Counted from the first letter of the stretch, positions 1 to 11,527 are shown. The stretch: 64,000 bases of DNA from JADJOY01 sp046331705 [NCBI: bacterium] (GCA_046331705.1 JAXLQJ010000010.1:124001-188000), one strand, 5' to 3'. Numbers and translations are program-made. The notes: generated by a model from the letters alone, not told the origin.

Positions 1-622
1 CGAGCCCGCTCCACAATCCCGCGACGCTCGGATCGATGCCGAGCGCTATCGCGACGGGGCGGAACACCAGCAACGCGACGATGCTGAAGAGCGAGATCAC
101 CGCGATGGCGGTGGCTTGCTCGCCACGATGGGCCTTGCTGATGGGAGCGATCGCGTTCACCGCGGACGCGCCGCAGATCATGGTCCCACCGGCCAGGAGG
201 TCGACCATCGGGCGCCGGATCCCCACCGCCGCTCCCAGCGCGTGCGCGACGAAGAAGGTGCTGGGAAGGGCGACCGCCGCCACCGCGAGGATCAGCCTCA
301 GCTCGCCGTGCGCGAACGAACGCGACTGGACCTTGAGGCCCATGAGGATGATCGCCAGCCGCAGCACCCAGGTGCCGGTGAAGCGCAGGCCCGCGGCGTA
401 GCGGTCGGGGTCCTGGTCGGCGCTCGGCATGGTGAGACCGAGCGCGCCGCGCACGGGTGTGTTGAGGACGACGGCGCCGAGCACGAGCCCGGCGAGCACG
501 CTCGAGAGAAAGGGCGTCGACGGGAGCGCGTGCGTCGCCGCGATCGCCAGCGCGCCGATCACCGCGGCGAGCGCGACGCCCGGCAGATCGCTAGCGGTCG
601 GGATCCAAGCGGGACGACGCAC
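1..622 (-). CDS. YeiH/UPF0324-family putative sulfate exporter (partial)
   Basis: The gene runs off the left edge of the window, so its C-terminus is missing; about 207 codons are visible. The product is a hydrophobic multi-spanning membrane protein. The stretch GTMICGASAVNAIAP matches the conserved motif of the UPF0324/YeiH family of putative anion (sulfate) exporters. The first helices are also typical (LAGLVLGAVVLNTPVRG). I chose the GTG at 622 because an in-frame TGA lies 12 nt upstream (635-637) and a weak GGTGAG stands in front; no ATG precedes the first helix. It points away from the lipoprotein gene at 706, on the same strand. Family membership is fairly sure; the substrate is an inference from the family. 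Confidence 0.8.
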   Translation of the reverse strand, partial: MRRPAWIPTASDLPGVALAAVIGALAIAATHALPSTPFLSSVLAGLVLGAVVLNTPVRGALGLTMPSADQDPDRYAAGLRFTGTWVLRLAIILMGLKVQSRSFAHGELRLILAVAAVALPSTFFVAHALGAAVGIRRPMVDLLAGGTMICGASAVNAIAPISKAHRGEQATAIAVISLFSIVALLVFRPVAIALGIDPSVAGLWSGL

Positions 623-705
623 GAGGGGTCGATCTCACCAATCAGCGCAGCCTGGGCGCAGCATTGTACGCCGCCCGGGATCCGTGGCCGCGGCGCGAGC
701 GAACG

Positions 706-1560
706 CTAGAGCTCGATGCGGCGGGTGGACCCGTCCGGAGCGACGACCACCACGCCGGCGTCCAGGAAGTCGGTCACGTAGAACGTGCCGTCGGGCCCCA
801 CGGCGAAGTTGTCGGGGACCATGGCGCCGAGACGCACCAGCTCGACGAGCGTGCCGGAGGCGAGGTCGACCTTCGCCAGGCGCGCGGGAAACACGGTCTG
901 CAGCGCCACCAACGTGCCGTCGGGAGTGGTGTGGACCGCCGACGGCAGCACCATCCCGGAGGCCACCCGCTCGACCGCGCCGGTTTCGCGGTGGATGCGG
1001 ATGACGCCGCCCTCGAGGGCGAAGGTCGGTGCGTAGAGGTCGTCCCCGACGCAGGCCATCGAGTTGAGCGCGGGCACGGACGTGGTCAGCCGGCGCGCGG
1101 GCGAGGCGCCGGTGGGATCGATCTCGAACACACCCCCGGATGGAACCTCGCGGTTCGCGAAGATCCGCCCATCGTCGCAGCGAGTGATGCCGTTCGCTTG
1201 CGAGCCGATCTCGTCCAGCACGGTCCGGCCGCTCTTGGGGTCGAACCGCGACACCGTGCCCTTGTTGGGCTCGGTCACCACGAAGCCGCCGCCGTCGAGG
1301 ATCACCAGATCGTCGTTTGCCGCGAGCCCATCCTCGGGGCCGAACCCGCGGGTGATGGCGCCGGACTCGGGATCGACCTGAACGAGCTGAGATCCCTGGA
1401 TCGCGGCGATCCAGAGCCGACCGCGGTCCCACACGATGCCGTTGGTGGATTCGGGAGGTGTCGTGTTCACCGGTCCCGAGCCGTCGGAGCCGCCGCAACC
1501 CGTCATCGCCGTGGCCAACGCCACGATCACGAGCGCCAGCGCGTTCATCGAATGTCGCAT
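706..1560 (-). CDS. Lipoprotein with SMP-30/NHL-like beta-propeller
   Basis: Predicted 284-residue lipoprotein. It starts with a basic signal peptide and a lipobox (AMTGC, Cys at about residue 24), so it should be lipid-anchored in the cell envelope. The mature part is built from repeats such as NGIVWDRGRLWIA, NGITRCDDGRIF and NFAVGPDGTFYVTDF. These are the blades of a six-bladed propeller of the SMP-30/gluconolactonase/NHL type. No catalytic metal-site residues could be assigned, so binding, sensing or a lactonase role are all possible. The ATG at 1560 was chosen over upstream starts because a GGGAGG ribosome site lies 7 nt before it and the signal peptide begins there. It lies downstream of groES, but a perfect palindrome between them probably ends the groES transcript. 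Confidence 0.8.
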   Translation of the reverse strand: MRHSMNALALVIVALATAMTGCGGSDGSGPVNTTPPESTNGIVWDRGRLWIAAIQGSQLVQVDPESGAITRGFGPEDGLAANDDLVILDGGGFVVTEPNKGTVSRFDPKSGRTVLDEIGSQANGITRCDDGRIFANREVPSGGVFEIDPTGASPARRLTTSVPALNSMACVGDDLYAPTFALEGGVIRIHRETGAVERVASGMVLPSAVHTTPDGTLVALQTVFPARLAKVDLASGTLVELVRLGAMVPDNFAVGPDGTFYVTDFLDAGVVVVAPDGSTRRIEL

Positions 1561-1681
1561 CGTGTTCCTCCCGCGGATGCCGGCTCGGACGATCGTCGCA
1601 CACTCGGCGTCGGGCGCCGCCACCCAGCCGATCGATCTCGGCGCGGACCCCGTGGAAGGGTCGCGTGCCCCGGAGACACGA

Positions 1682-1707
1682 AGGGCCACCCGAGCTCGGG
1701 TGGCCCT
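1682..1707 (-). terminator. Perfect 26-bp palindrome downstream of groES
   Basis: AGGGCCACCCGAG is followed at once by its exact reverse complement, giving a 13-bp GC-rich stem 47 bp after the groES stop. There is no strong U-tract on either side, so it may be a weak or bidirectional terminator. Confidence 0.6.
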
Positions 1708-1753
1708 CCCGACGAGGGCGCCCGGGGGCGCCGCCGCCAGCAATCGGTGCCGT

Positions 1754-2044
1754 TCAGCCTTCGACGACGCCGAGGACGTCTTCCTCGCGGATGATCAAGA
1801 GCTCCTTGCCCTCGACCTTGATCTCGCTGCCGGCCCACTTGCTGATGATCACGACATCGCCCTTCTTCACGTCGAGGGGGATCACCTTGCCGTCGTCACC
1901 GACCTTGCCCTTGCCCACGGAGATCACCTTCGCCTGCTGCGGCTTCTCCTTGGCGGTGTCGGGAATGATGATCCCGCCCTTCGACTTCGACTCTTCTTCC
2001 AGGCGCTCCACGATGATTCGGTCCTGCAGCGGTCGCACGTTCAT
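1754..2044 (-). CDS. groES: Co-chaperonin GroES (Hsp10)
   Basis: This 96-residue protein has the full GroES pattern: [18 protein letters not shown] at the N-terminus, then the mobile loop with [16 protein letters not shown] that docks on GroEL, then VISVGKG and a beta-rich C-terminus ending [10 protein letters not shown]. It caps the GroEL folding chamber in the cytoplasm. The start at 2044 is set by a GAGGAG site 8 nt upstream; longer readings add unrelated basic sequence. The usual partner groEL does not follow. The next gene is a lipoprotein after a terminator-like palindrome, so groES stands alone here, downstream of typA. A promoter candidate sits about 80 nt upstream. Confidence 0.96.
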   Translation of the reverse strand: MNVRPLQDRIIVERLEEESKSKGGIIIPDTAKEKPQQAKVISVGKGKVGDDGKVIPLDVKKGDVVIISKWAGSEIKVEGKELLIIREEDVLGVVEG

Positions 2045-2120
2045 GTCTTCGCTCCTCTTTCCCCTGGCCGGGTCTCCGCGCGTCGGAGCCAGGCGGTTTC
2101 TCGGCTCGTTTGAATCCTTG

Positions 2121-2150
2121 GATATGGGCTCGAATTGCGGTTCCGTCAAG
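2121..2150 (-). promoter_or_regulatory. Candidate promoter for groES
   Basis: On the minus strand, CTTGACG is followed after 17 nt by CATATC (TTGACG -35, CATATC -10 in sigma-70 terms). The same bases read as CTTGAC ... CCCATAT, close to the heat-shock sigma-32 pattern CTTGAA ... CCCCATNT, though the spacing is a little long. No CIRCE repeat was seen. It lies between the typA stop and the groES start, which suggests groES has its own promoter. Confidence 0.4.
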
Positions 2151-2222
2151 CGCTTGGGTCGTCCACGGGCGAGATCGGCTCGACCTGTCCGGTCCGCGCA
2201 TCACCTCGGGCCGCGGTGACGC

Positions 2223-4052
<1,830 letters not shown>

Positions 4053-4402
4053 GGCTCAATCCTTCCGCGCGCGCCTCGCGCATGCGCGGGCACCTCTCGT
4101 AGCCAAGTCGAATGCGGGAATGCTTGGAGTCGATTGCGTCCGAGAGCCTAGCCGATCTCGTCACGACGCAGCGCGGCAATTGTAATCGGGCCGGGGAGCG
4201 ATCGTCTCGCGTCCACCCGCCGAATCGACCGGCAGCGACCGGGGCGAGCGCCGGACGGTCGAGCCCCGCCGGTCCCCCGCTGGTCGCGGGCGCGGGGCGG
4301 CGGACCCGTCGGGCGCGATTCCGAAGCGCCGGCCGGCCAGCGGGCGCTGTCGCGCGACGGTCGGCCGGGCGTAGGCTGGTGGGATCCAACGGAGAGCACG
4401 AG
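4053..4402. other. Divergent intergenic region, typA / GH5 gene
   Basis: This 350-bp gap separates divergent starts and must hold both promoters. I see the ribosome sites of the two genes (GGAAGGA before typA, GGAGAG before the GH5 gene) and a 10-bp GCGCATGCGC palindrome near 4078. No convincing -35/-10 pair, structured RNA or small gene was found. The long open frames crossing it look like extensions of neighbouring frames in GC-rich DNA. Confidence 0.5.
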
Positions 4403-5800
4403 ATGCGAATGGATTCGAAGCCGCCGCGCGCCGCGCATGCCCTGGCCCACGGACTCCTCGGGGCGGCGTTGCTGCTCCTCACGGCTTGTCCGCCCTCGGG
4501 CGAGCCGAGCTACCTCACGGACGAGCAAGGCGGCGCGCTGATTCTCCACGGGGTGAACTCCAACAACGCCTCGAAGTACGACCCGGCGCGGGTGGGGTGG
4601 ACCACTCGAGCCGACATCGAGCGCCTCGCCACGTGGGGATTCGACGTGGTGCGGTTGCTGGTGTTGTGGGACGGGCTCGAGCCCACGCCGGGCGCCTACG
4701 ACACCGGCTACCTCGACCGGGTCGCCGAGCGAGTGGGGTGGTGCCGCGACGCTGGCTTGCACGTGATCCTCGACATGCACCAGGACCTCTTCGCGGCGAA
4801 GTTCGGCGGCGACGGCGCGCCGAGCTGGGCCGTGCGCGACGACGGCCTGCCGTTCACGCCGCTCGAGCCGTGGTGGCTCAACTACCTCCAGGCTCCCGTG
4901 ATCCATTCCTTCGATCACTTCTTCCAGGACGGGGATCTCCTGGACCGCTACGAGCAAGCCTGGCTCGTGCTCGCGGAGCGGTTCCGCGACGAGCCCGCCG
5001 TGCTCGGCTACGACCTCATGAACGAGCCGTATCCAGGATCGGAGCCGCTCGGCGAGTTCGAAGCGGGCACGCTCACCGCGTTCTCGGATCGGTTGTCGCA
5101 CGCCATTCACGCCCTCGATCCCGACGCGTGGGTCTTCTACGAGCCGGTGGCGTTCAGCGCGAACATGGGGCTGCCGTCGAGCATCGGTGTGCTCACCGAC
5201 ACACGCGTCGCGTACTTCCCGCACTTCTACCAGCTCGACGTTCACGAGGGCGGTGCTTACGACGGCAACACCACCTTCATCGATCTGTGGAAGGCCAACC
5301 GGATGGCGGACGCGTCGCGCCAAGGCGCGCCGCTGCTCTTGGGGGAGTTCGGCGCCAGCGCCGAGGGGATCGGTCACGTCCGCTACCTGAAAGACGTGGC
5401 CGCGATGGCCGATTCGGCGGGTGCCGGCTGGACCTACTGGAGCTACGACCCGGGCGACGGCTTCGGGTTCATCGATGCGGCTCGCAACGAGAAGGCCCAG
5501 CTCGAGGCGCTGGTGCGGGTCTACCCGGAGCGCATCGCCGGCAAGCCGGTGTCGTTCGCGTACGATCCCGATACACGCGTCTTCGAGCTGGTCTTCGACG
5601 AGAAGTCCGGCGTGATCGGGCCGACGCGCATCGTCCTGCCCGCGGCACGCCTCTATCCCGAAGGCTGGGATCTCTCCGTGAGCGATCCGGCGGGGACGTG
5701 GTCGGCGAGCTTCGACTCCTCCGCGCAGCGACTCACGCTCGTCGCCAGCCCCGGTCAGGCGCGCCACACGATCCGCATCGTTCCGTCGGCGAGCGGCTGA
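4403..5800 (+). CDS. GH5 glycoside hydrolase lipoprotein (endoglycoceramidase-like)
   Basis: A 465-residue secreted lipoprotein (lipobox LTAC after LLGAALLL). The catalytic domain has glycoside hydrolase family 5 features: HGVNSNNASK near the start, WGFDVVRLLVLWDGLEP, the DMHQDLF segment, the acid/base Glu in YDLMNEPYPG and the nucleophile Glu in LLLGEFGAS. The combination DMHQD plus a C-terminal beta domain is typical of endoglycoceramidase-like enzymes, which cleave glycolipid head groups; that substrate is an inference. The start at 4403 has GGAGAG 6 nt upstream; longer frames lack a signal peptide at their start. It is transcribed divergently from typA. Nothing in its surroundings points to a sugar-use operon. 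Confidence 0.9.
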   Translation: MRMDSKPPRAAHALAHGLLGAALLLLTACPPSGEPSYLTDEQGGALILHGVNSNNASKYDPARVGWTTRADIERLATWGFDVVRLLVLWDGLEPTPGAYDTGYLDRVAERVGWCRDAGLHVILDMHQDLFAAKFGGDGAPSWAVRDDGLPFTPLEPWWLNYLQAPVIHSFDHFFQDGDLLDRYEQAWLVLAERFRDEPAVLGYDLMNEPYPGSEPLGEFEAGTLTAFSDRLSHAIHALDPDAWVFYEPVAFSANMGLPSSIGVLTDTRVAYFPHFYQLDVHEGGAYDGNTTFIDLWKANRMADASRQGAPLLLGEFGASAEGIGHVRYLKDVAAMADSAGAGWTYWSYDPGDGFGFIDAARNEKAQLEALVRVYPERIAGKPVSFAYDPDTRVFELVFDEKSGVIGPTRIVLPAARLYPEGWDLSVSDPAGTWSASFDSSAQRLTLVASPGQARHTIRIVPSASG

Positions 5801-6050
5801 GTCGAGCCGGCGAGACGGCCAGTCGCCGAGCCGCCGAGCGGATGCCCGATCGCCCACGCCGTGGGCGCGGTGGGCAGATCGCCGCGCGCGGTGCGCGTGA
5901 TGCCGGGCATCGAGCCCGGAGGTGCCCGCCGCCGAGCGCTTTCTCGTCGAGAATCGCCGATCTCGATGCGTGACGCACGGCACTGAGCTTGCTCGTTTCG
6001 GATCGTCGATCCATCCGTCACGACGCGCTTGCGTCAGGGGAGAACGATCC

Positions 6051-7217
6051 GTGGAAGCCGCCGCACATCTCTCCGTCGCGCCCGCCGAGTCCGCGGCCCA
6101 CGACACCTTCGATCTCGCGACGTTGCTGCGCACCATGGTCGAGGTGCGCGCTTCGGATCTCCACCTCGGCGTCGGCAGTCCGCCGATGGTGCGCGTCGAT
6201 GGCGGGCTTCGTCCGCTCGAGGGCTTTCCGGTGCTCGATCAGGCGCGCATGCGGGACCTGATCTTCTCGACGCTCGACGCCGACACGCGCCGCACGCTCG
6301 AGGAGGAGCGCGAGCTCGACTACTCCCAGTCCATCCCCGGCCTGTCTCGATTCCGCGGCAACCTGTTGTGGCAGCGCGGCACGCTCGGCGCCGTCTTTCG
6401 CGCCATCCCGCAGCGCCCGCTCACGCTCGAGGAGCTGGGTCTGCCCGCGAGCGTGGCGCAGCTCGCGCGCCGGCCGCGCGGGCTGGTGCTGGTGACCGGC
6501 CCCACCGGCAGCGGCAAGTCGACGACGCTCGCGGCGATGATCGATCACGTGAACCGGAACTTCGCGCACCACATCGTGACGATCGAGGACCCCATCGAGT
6601 TCCTGCACAAGAATCAGCGCTCGTTGATCCGCCAGCGCGAGCTCGGCTCCGACACGCGCTCGTTCGCCGCGGCGCTCAAGCACGTGTTGCGCCAGGACCC
6701 GGATCTGATCCTGGTGGGCGAGATGCGCGATCTCGAGACCATCTCGCTGGCCGTGACCGCCGCCGAGACCGGGCACCTGGTCTTCGGCACCTTGCACACG
6801 AACTCGGCGGCCTCCACCGTGGACCGCATCATCGACGTCTTCCCGGGCGGGCAGCAGCAACAGATCCGCATGCAGCTCGCCGCGACGCTTCAGGGCGTGC
6901 TGTCACAGACGCTGGTGCCGAAGGCCAAGGAGCCGGGCCGCGCCTGCGCCATCGAGATCCTGATCGCCAACCACGCGGTTCGGAACCTCGTCCGGGAAGG
7001 GAAGACCCATCAGATCGAGAATCTGATGACCTCGGGCGCCACCGCGGGGATGCAGACGTTGAACGCCTCACTGGCGCAGCTCGTGAAGTCGGGCGTGGTG
7101 AGTCTCGACGCCGCGATCGAGAAATCGAACCACCCGGACGATCTGCGGGCGGCGATCGGCTCGGCACCCCTCGGCGGGAACCTGCCGCGCCCCGGGGTCC
7201 GGCCCGAGCGTCGCTGA
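6051..7217 (+). CDS. pilT: PilT-type twitching-motility retraction ATPase
   Basis: A 388-residue secretion ATPase of the PilT branch. After a PAS-like N-terminal domain ([18 protein letters not shown]) come the Walker [11 protein letters not shown], the Asp box TIEDPIEF, the Walker [10 protein letters not shown] and the His box [13 protein letters not shown]. The C-terminal [14 protein letters not shown] matches the PilT-specific AIRNLIRE motif, which separates it from PilB. It should power type IV pilus retraction from the inner-membrane base. The GTG at 6051 follows an AGGGGAGA site; the next ATG (6135) would cut into the N-terminal domain. No other pilus genes lie nearby. The next gene downstream is a chemoreceptor-type protein. 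Confidence 0.92.
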   Translation: MEAAAHLSVAPAESAAHDTFDLATLLRTMVEVRASDLHLGVGSPPMVRVDGGLRPLEGFPVLDQARMRDLIFSTLDADTRRTLEEERELDYSQSIPGLSRFRGNLLWQRGTLGAVFRAIPQRPLTLEELGLPASVAQLARRPRGLVLVTGPTGSGKSTTLAAMIDHVNRNFAHHIVTIEDPIEFLHKNQRSLIRQRELGSDTRSFAAALKHVLRQDPDLILVGEMRDLETISLAVTAAETGHLVFGTLHTNSAASTVDRIIDVFPGGQQQQIRMQLAATLQGVLSQTLVPKAKEPGRACAIEILIANHAVRNLVREGKTHQIENLMTSGATAGMQTLNASLAQLVKSGVVSLDAAIEKSNHPDDLRAAIGSAPLGGNLPRPGVRPERR

Positions 7218-7527
7218 CGCTTCCCGGTTGGCGGCGGCGCGAGAACGCGCGAGTCGCGATACGAAACGCCCGCGTTCCTTTCGTCGCGCGGGCGCGTCGC
7301 GGATCGCGCAGCCGCGCCGCGAGGGCGGGCCAAGCGGCAGATTCTGCCCGGCGCGCAGGGCGATCCGCGTGGATCGCCGGTGTGCTCGGCGGGCGCGCGA
7401 GCAGGGCGCGAGCAACCGTGGACGCAGTGATTCCGCTCGCCTGCCGCCACGCCGCTCGCCGTGGGACCGCTCGGCACGCGTTGTGCTGAGGCTGTCCCGT
7501 TACCTGCGCAGAACGAGAGGTGCGACC
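7218..7527. other. Intergenic region with small hairpins, pilT / mcp
   Basis: 310 bp without a gene. It holds a perfect 8-bp stem with 4-nt loop at 7359-7378 (GGCGATCC/GGATCGCC) and a weaker CGCCCGCG stem near 7267. Neither has a U-tract, so termination of pilT here is only possible. The ribosome site of the next gene (GAGAGG, 7515-7520) closes the gap. No promoter is clear. Confidence 0.4.
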
Positions 7528-9189
7528 ATGCTGCAACACGTTTCACCCGCCGGGTTCGTCTCGCGATTCGTCGCTCCTGCCCTGGGTACGCTTCCGGTGG
7601 CGGCACTGGCCGGCGGGGTCGCTGCAGGCGCGTGGATGCACGTGTCGCCGTGGCTCTTGATCGCGGGTATCGGCGTGGGCGCGCCCTTGTGTTGGTGGGC
7701 GGCGCGCGCTCGCGGGGCCGCGGGAGCGAGCGACGTTCGCGGTGCCCTCGACCGGCTGGCGAGCGGCGATCTCGCCCATGGGATGCCGAGCCGAGAGGCG
7801 GAGGGCGCCCCGGTCGGGGCCTCGGTGTTGCACGTCGTGGGAAACCTGATCTCCACCATCGGTACCCAGAGTGCCGCGCTGGAAGCGGCGGGTGCCGAGC
7901 TGGCTCGCTCCGCCGGCGCCGTGCACGCCGGTACGACCACCGTGAAGGAGCGGGCGGCGGTCGTCGCCCAGTCGGCGGTGGAGGCCACGGAAAACCTCAC
8001 GACCATCGCGAGCGCGGTCACCGAGCTCGCGGCGACCACCAAATCGATCGCACACAACGTGAGCGATACCGCTCGCGTCGCGCGCGACGCCAAGGTCAAG
8101 ACCGACGCCGCGGAGCGCGTGATCGGTGCGCTCCGCGAGAGCTCGGAGCGAATCGGGCAGGTCACGCAGCTCATCGTCAACATCGCGAAGCAGACCCAGC
8201 TCCTGGCGCTCAACGCGACCATCGAAGCGGCGCGCGCTGGTGAAGCGGGCAAGGGCTTCGCGATCGTCGCCGGCGAGGTGAAGGAGCTCGCCACCCAGAC
8301 GGCGCGGGCGGCGGACGAGATCACCGAGACGATCCAGCACATCCAGCGGGACGCAGCCCAGGCGGTCGCCGCAGTGGCGGAGATCACTCACATCAACGAG
8401 GAGGTCGACTCGCTCGCTCACGGGATCGCCGCGGCAACGGAGGAACAGCACGCGACCGTGCAAGAGCTCGACCGCAGCCTGAATCAGGTCACCGGCTACG
8501 TCGGCGAGGTCGGTGGGTCCATCAACGAGGTGGCGGCGAGCGCCGCCGAGCTCGCCGAGGTCGGTGAGGGCGTGAGCGCGATCCAGCGCGTCGTGCTCGA
8601 CATGGTGAAGGCGACGCGCGCCCTGACGGAGGCGTTTCGCGTGGACGCGGCGGTCGTCTCCGAAGCGGGCGAGTCGATCCCCGCTTCCGCCAAGCTCACG
8701 GCCATCAGCCTCATGCACCTCCAATGGCGCGACAAGCTCCTGCGTGGCGTGCTCTCCGGTGCCGACCCGGGCGTGGCGACGGATCCGACCAAGTGCGCCC
8801 TCGGCCGCTGGCTCGCCTCGGGCGAGCAGCGATCCGAGGCGGTGCGTCATCGGCTCGCCGAGCTCGAGCCGATCCATCGCCGGTTGCACGAGACCGCGAT
8901 CGGCATCCTCGCGGACATGGGAAGAGGTGCCTCGCGCACCGCGTTGCTCGACCGCGTCCACGGCGAGGTGACGCCGGTTCTCACCGCGACCTGGGCCTCG
9001 CTGCGCGGCCTCATCGAGCTTCACGCGGGCCAGCAACCCGGTGGCGCCGGCATGGCGTCGGCGGGGGCTTCGTTCTCGGCGCCCGCGGTGGCGGCGGCGG
9101 CTCCGCTCGAGCCGCGAGGGCGAGTGACGCCTGGCCCGGGCGGCGCGACGAAGTGGAACGCACACCCGTCCGCTCACGTCCACAACTGA
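7528..9189 (+). CDS. Methyl-accepting chemotaxis protein with C-terminal CZB zinc domain
   Basis: A 553-residue receptor-type protein. Two hydrophobic segments (about residues 15-55) anchor it, with almost no periplasmic loop, so sensing is probably cytoplasmic or in the membrane. The signalling domain is complete; the hairpin tip with [21 protein letters not shown] lies at about residues 214-240. After it, residues about 395-510 form a chemoreceptor zinc-binding (CZB) domain: HLQWRDKL, then CALGRWL, then HRRLHE and a later His, the His-Cys-His-His zinc set. Known CZB proteins sense zinc or oxidants such as hypochlorous acid. The start has GAGAGG 7 nt upstream. It follows pilT in the same direction, which hints at control of twitching, but no che genes are in the window. 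Confidence 0.92.
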   Translation: MLQHVSPAGFVSRFVAPALGTLPVAALAGGVAAGAWMHVSPWLLIAGIGVGAPLCWWAARARGAAGASDVRGALDRLASGDLAHGMPSREAEGAPVGASVLHVVGNLISTIGTQSAALEAAGAELARSAGAVHAGTTTVKERAAVVAQSAVEATENLTTIASAVTELAATTKSIAHNVSDTARVARDAKVKTDAAERVIGALRESSERIGQVTQLIVNIAKQTQLLALNATIEAARAGEAGKGFAIVAGEVKELATQTARAADEITETIQHIQRDAAQAVAAVAEITHINEEVDSLAHGIAAATEEQHATVQELDRSLNQVTGYVGEVGGSINEVAASAAELAEVGEGVSAIQRVVLDMVKATRALTEAFRVDAAVVSEAGESIPASAKLTAISLMHLQWRDKLLRGVLSGADPGVATDPTKCALGRWLASGEQRSEAVRHRLAELEPIHRRLHETAIGILADMGRGASRTALLDRVHGEVTPVLTATWASLRGLIELHAGQQPGGAGMASAGASFSAPAVAAAAPLEPRGRVTPGPGGATKWNAHPSAHVHN

Positions 9190-9490
9190 CTCGCCACCCG
9201 CTGCCGGCGTCATCGAACGCCGGCTCGACGCCCGGCCGCGTCTCGATCTGGGCGAGCCGGGTCCACGCCAGCTGCGGACGATCCGGTTGCTGTGACTCTG
9301 ATCACACGGCGCACGCATCCTTCGTCGAACGAACGTTCGGTCGCGTGGCGCCGATTCCGTGGTCGGCGCAACGTACGTCGTTGCCACCTCTGTGGGATGG
9401 AGTGCGCTCGGGCCGCGCCCCACACTCAAGCTGCGCAAGCGCGTCTCGGTCCGAGGCAACTCGCCTCGCCGGCGCTTGGAGGAGGGGCGA
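9190..9490. other. Intergenic upstream region of the anchor-L gene
   Basis: 301 bp without a gene. It contains a perfect CRP-type palindrome (9291-9306), a 10-bp CGAACGTTCG palindrome at 9330-9339 and the strong GGAGGAGGGG ribosome site just before 9491. No clear -10/-35 pair was found. Confidence 0.45.
9291..9306. promoter_or_regulatory. CRP/FNR-type operator, TGTGA-N6-TCACA
   Basis: TGTGACTCTGATCACA is a perfect match to the TGTGA-N6-TCACA half-site pair bound by cAMP receptor proteins. It is 185 nt upstream of the secreted anchor-L protein gene and 102 nt after the chemoreceptor stop. A chance match in one 64 kb window is quite unlikely in GC-rich DNA but possible; no regulator gene is in view. 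Confidence 0.4.
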
Positions 9491-11527
9491 ATGGTGGGAC
9501 GATCGATTCATTCGGGCCGCGCGCGTTCGCATGGTTGGAAGCGCGGTCACCTGGGTGTGCTCGTCGCGATGCTCGCGTCGTTGGCCATCGCAGCGAGCGC
9601 GGCGCACGCTGGGGCACCGAGCACGCCGAAGCGCGTGGGCGCCACCAAGCCCACCATCCGCGTCGGCGCGACGGGCTCGTTCGTCACCAATGACCTCACC
9701 GGCGCGCTCACGCCGTTCGATCTCGCGTACTCGTTGCTGGGACCCGGCGTCACGATCTCGAACGTGACGTTCACGGGGTCACTGGTCGCGGCCGGCACCT
9801 TCGCTGGCGGCGCGGGCATCATCTCGTTTCCGTCCGGCGTGATCCTGAGCTCAGGTAACGTCGCCAACGTCGTGGGCCCGAACGTCACGGACAGCATCTC
9901 GCTCGACAACGGCTTGCCCGGCGATGCGGACCTGAACTCGCTCGTGGGCGGGTACCTGACGCTCGACGCGACGATCCTCGAGTTCGACTTCGTGCCCAAC
10001 GCCTCGACGGTCTTCTTCGAGTACGTGTTCGCGTCGGACGAGTACAACGAGTGGGTCTACACCGGCTTCGACGACGTGTTCGCGTTCTACGTCAACGGTC
10101 AGAACTGCGCGGTCGTCGGTGCGCCGTTGGTGCCGGTCTCGATCGACACCATCAACAACGGCAACCCCTACGGAGGCGGAGGCGGAGTCAACTCGAACCT
10201 CTACCTCAACAACGACCTCGAGGACGGCGGCGGCTCGATCAACACCGAGATGGACGGCCTCACCCAGACGCTGGTGTGCCAGGCGTCCGTGCAGGCCAAT
10301 CAGTCGAACCACATCAAGCTGGCCATCGCCGACACCTCCGATCACGTCTGGGACTCGAACGTCTTCATTCGCGGCGGCAGCTTCTCCACGATCCCGCCGG
10401 AGAGCTGCAACGACGGCACCGACGACGACGGCGACGGGCTCGTGGACTGCGCGGACCCCGATTGCGCGAGCAGCCAGTACTGCCTGCCCTCGTCCACCTG
10501 CGGGGACGGCCAGCTCGACCCGGGCGAGCAATGCGACGACGGCAATCACGACAACGGTGACGGCTGCAGCGCCGCGTGCCAGCTCGAGTTCTGCGGTAAC
10601 GGCGTCCTCGATCCGGGTGAGCAATGCGACCCGGAGATCCCCGGTCCCGGCGACGATTGCCGCCCGGATTGCACGCTCGGCGTGTGCGGGGACGGCATCC
10701 TCGACGAGGAAGAGGACTGCGACGACGGCAACCTCGCCGACGGCGACGGCTGCAGCAGCCAGTGCCGAATCGAGGAGCCGGAGAGCGATTGCGGCAACGG
10801 CTTGGACGACGACAGTGACGGGCTGATCGACTGCTTCGATCCCGATTGCGCCAGCGACCACGACTGCGACGGAGTCGAGCTCTGCTACAACGGCACGGAC
10901 GACGACGGCGACACGCTCGTCGACTGCGCCGATACCGCCGACTGCGCGAGCTTCCCGGCGTGCGCGCCGCCGCCGGTCGAGGTCTGCGACAACAGCCTGG
11001 ATGACGATCAGGACGGTCTCTACGACTGCTTCGACGACGACTGCGCCTCGTTCTGCGTGCACGGACGCGGACGGCGACGGGCCAAGCGCAACCCCGCGTC
11101 GCTCATGTGCGCGGATCCGGCGCTCGACTGCAACGATGGCAATGCCGACGTGGAACCCGGGCGTTGCCGTCGAGGTGCCGGGCAACGGCCTCGACTGCAA
11201 CGCGGCCACCAGCGATTGTCAGGACCTGGACGGCGACGGCTACAACCCGGCGTCGGCCGATTGCGACCACGCCCAGCTCGACTGCAACGATGCCAACGCC
11301 GACGTGAATCCCGGCAAGACCGAGATTCCGAAGAACGGTATCGACGACGACTGCAATCCCGCCACGCCTGGCGCCTGCACGCCCAGGCCTGCGGAGGCGT
11401 CGGTCGGCGCCGGCGCGGCGTCCACGCCGGGGAGCGTGGACCTTGGCCTCTACTTGATTCCGGGTGCCGCCCTCGCGCTCGTGCTACGGCGGGTGAGACG
11501 CATGGCGCGGCCACGCTCGTGAAGTAG
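9491..11527 (+). CDS. Secreted choice-of-anchor-L / Cys-rich repeat protein, 3' end frameshifted
   Basis: The product has a signal peptide (SLAIAASAAHAG) followed by a choice-of-anchor-L-type beta domain (VFFEYVFASDEYNEW, about residues 50-300). Three Cys-rich repeats of the CGDGxLDPGEQCDDGN...GDGCS type start near residues 336, 367 and 398. Acidic MopE-like Asp/Cys repeats then follow (NGTDDDGDTLVDCAD). From about 11052 the frame is broken by several small indels compared with the second copy at 14381-15107. The open frame then runs in the wrong phase to 11527, while the true C-terminal frame (anchor helix, then RRVRRMARPRS) ends at 11522. The start at 9491 has GGAGGAGGGG before it. Joining 9491-10806 to 14381-15107 gives one intact gene. 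Confidence 0.8.
   Translation: MVGRSIHSGRARSHGWKRGHLGVLVAMLASLAIAASAAHAGAPSTPKRVGATKPTIRVGATGSFVTNDLTGALTPFDLAYSLLGPGVTISNVTFTGSLVAAGTFAGGAGIISFPSGVILSSGNVANVVGPNVTDSISLDNGLPGDADLNSLVGGYLTLDATILEFDFVPNASTVFFEYVFASDEYNEWVYTGFDDVFAFYVNGQNCAVVGAPLVPVSIDTINNGNPYGGGGGVNSNLYLNNDLEDGGGSINTEMDGLTQTLVCQASVQANQSNHIKLAIADTSDHVWDSNVFIRGGSFSTIPPESCNDGTDDDGDGLVDCADPDCASSQYCLPSSTCGDGQLDPGEQCDDGNHDNGDGCSAACQLEFCGNGVLDPGEQCDPEIPGPGDDCRPDCTLGVCGDGILDEEEDCDDGNLADGDGCSSQCRIEEPESDCGNGLDDDSDGLIDCFDPDCASDHDCDGVELCYNGTDDDGDTLVDCADTADCASFPACAPPPVEVCDNSLDDDQDGLYDCFDDDCASFCVHGRGRRRAKRNPASLMCADPALDCNDGNADVEPGRCRRGAGQRPRLQRGHQRLSGPGRRRLQPGVGRLRPRPARLQRCQRRRESRQDRDSEERYRRRLQSRHAWRLHAQACGGVGRRRRGVHAGERGPWPLLDSGCRPRARATAGETHGAATLVK

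Noticed and set aside
36-709. Plus-strand frames at the left edge
   Set aside because: The minus strand encodes the conserved YeiH-type membrane protein; the plus frames have no family pattern.
4148-6136. A 662-codon frame antisense to the GH5 gene
   Set aside because: Shadow of the GH5 lipoprotein gene; Arg/His/Ala-rich with no motif.
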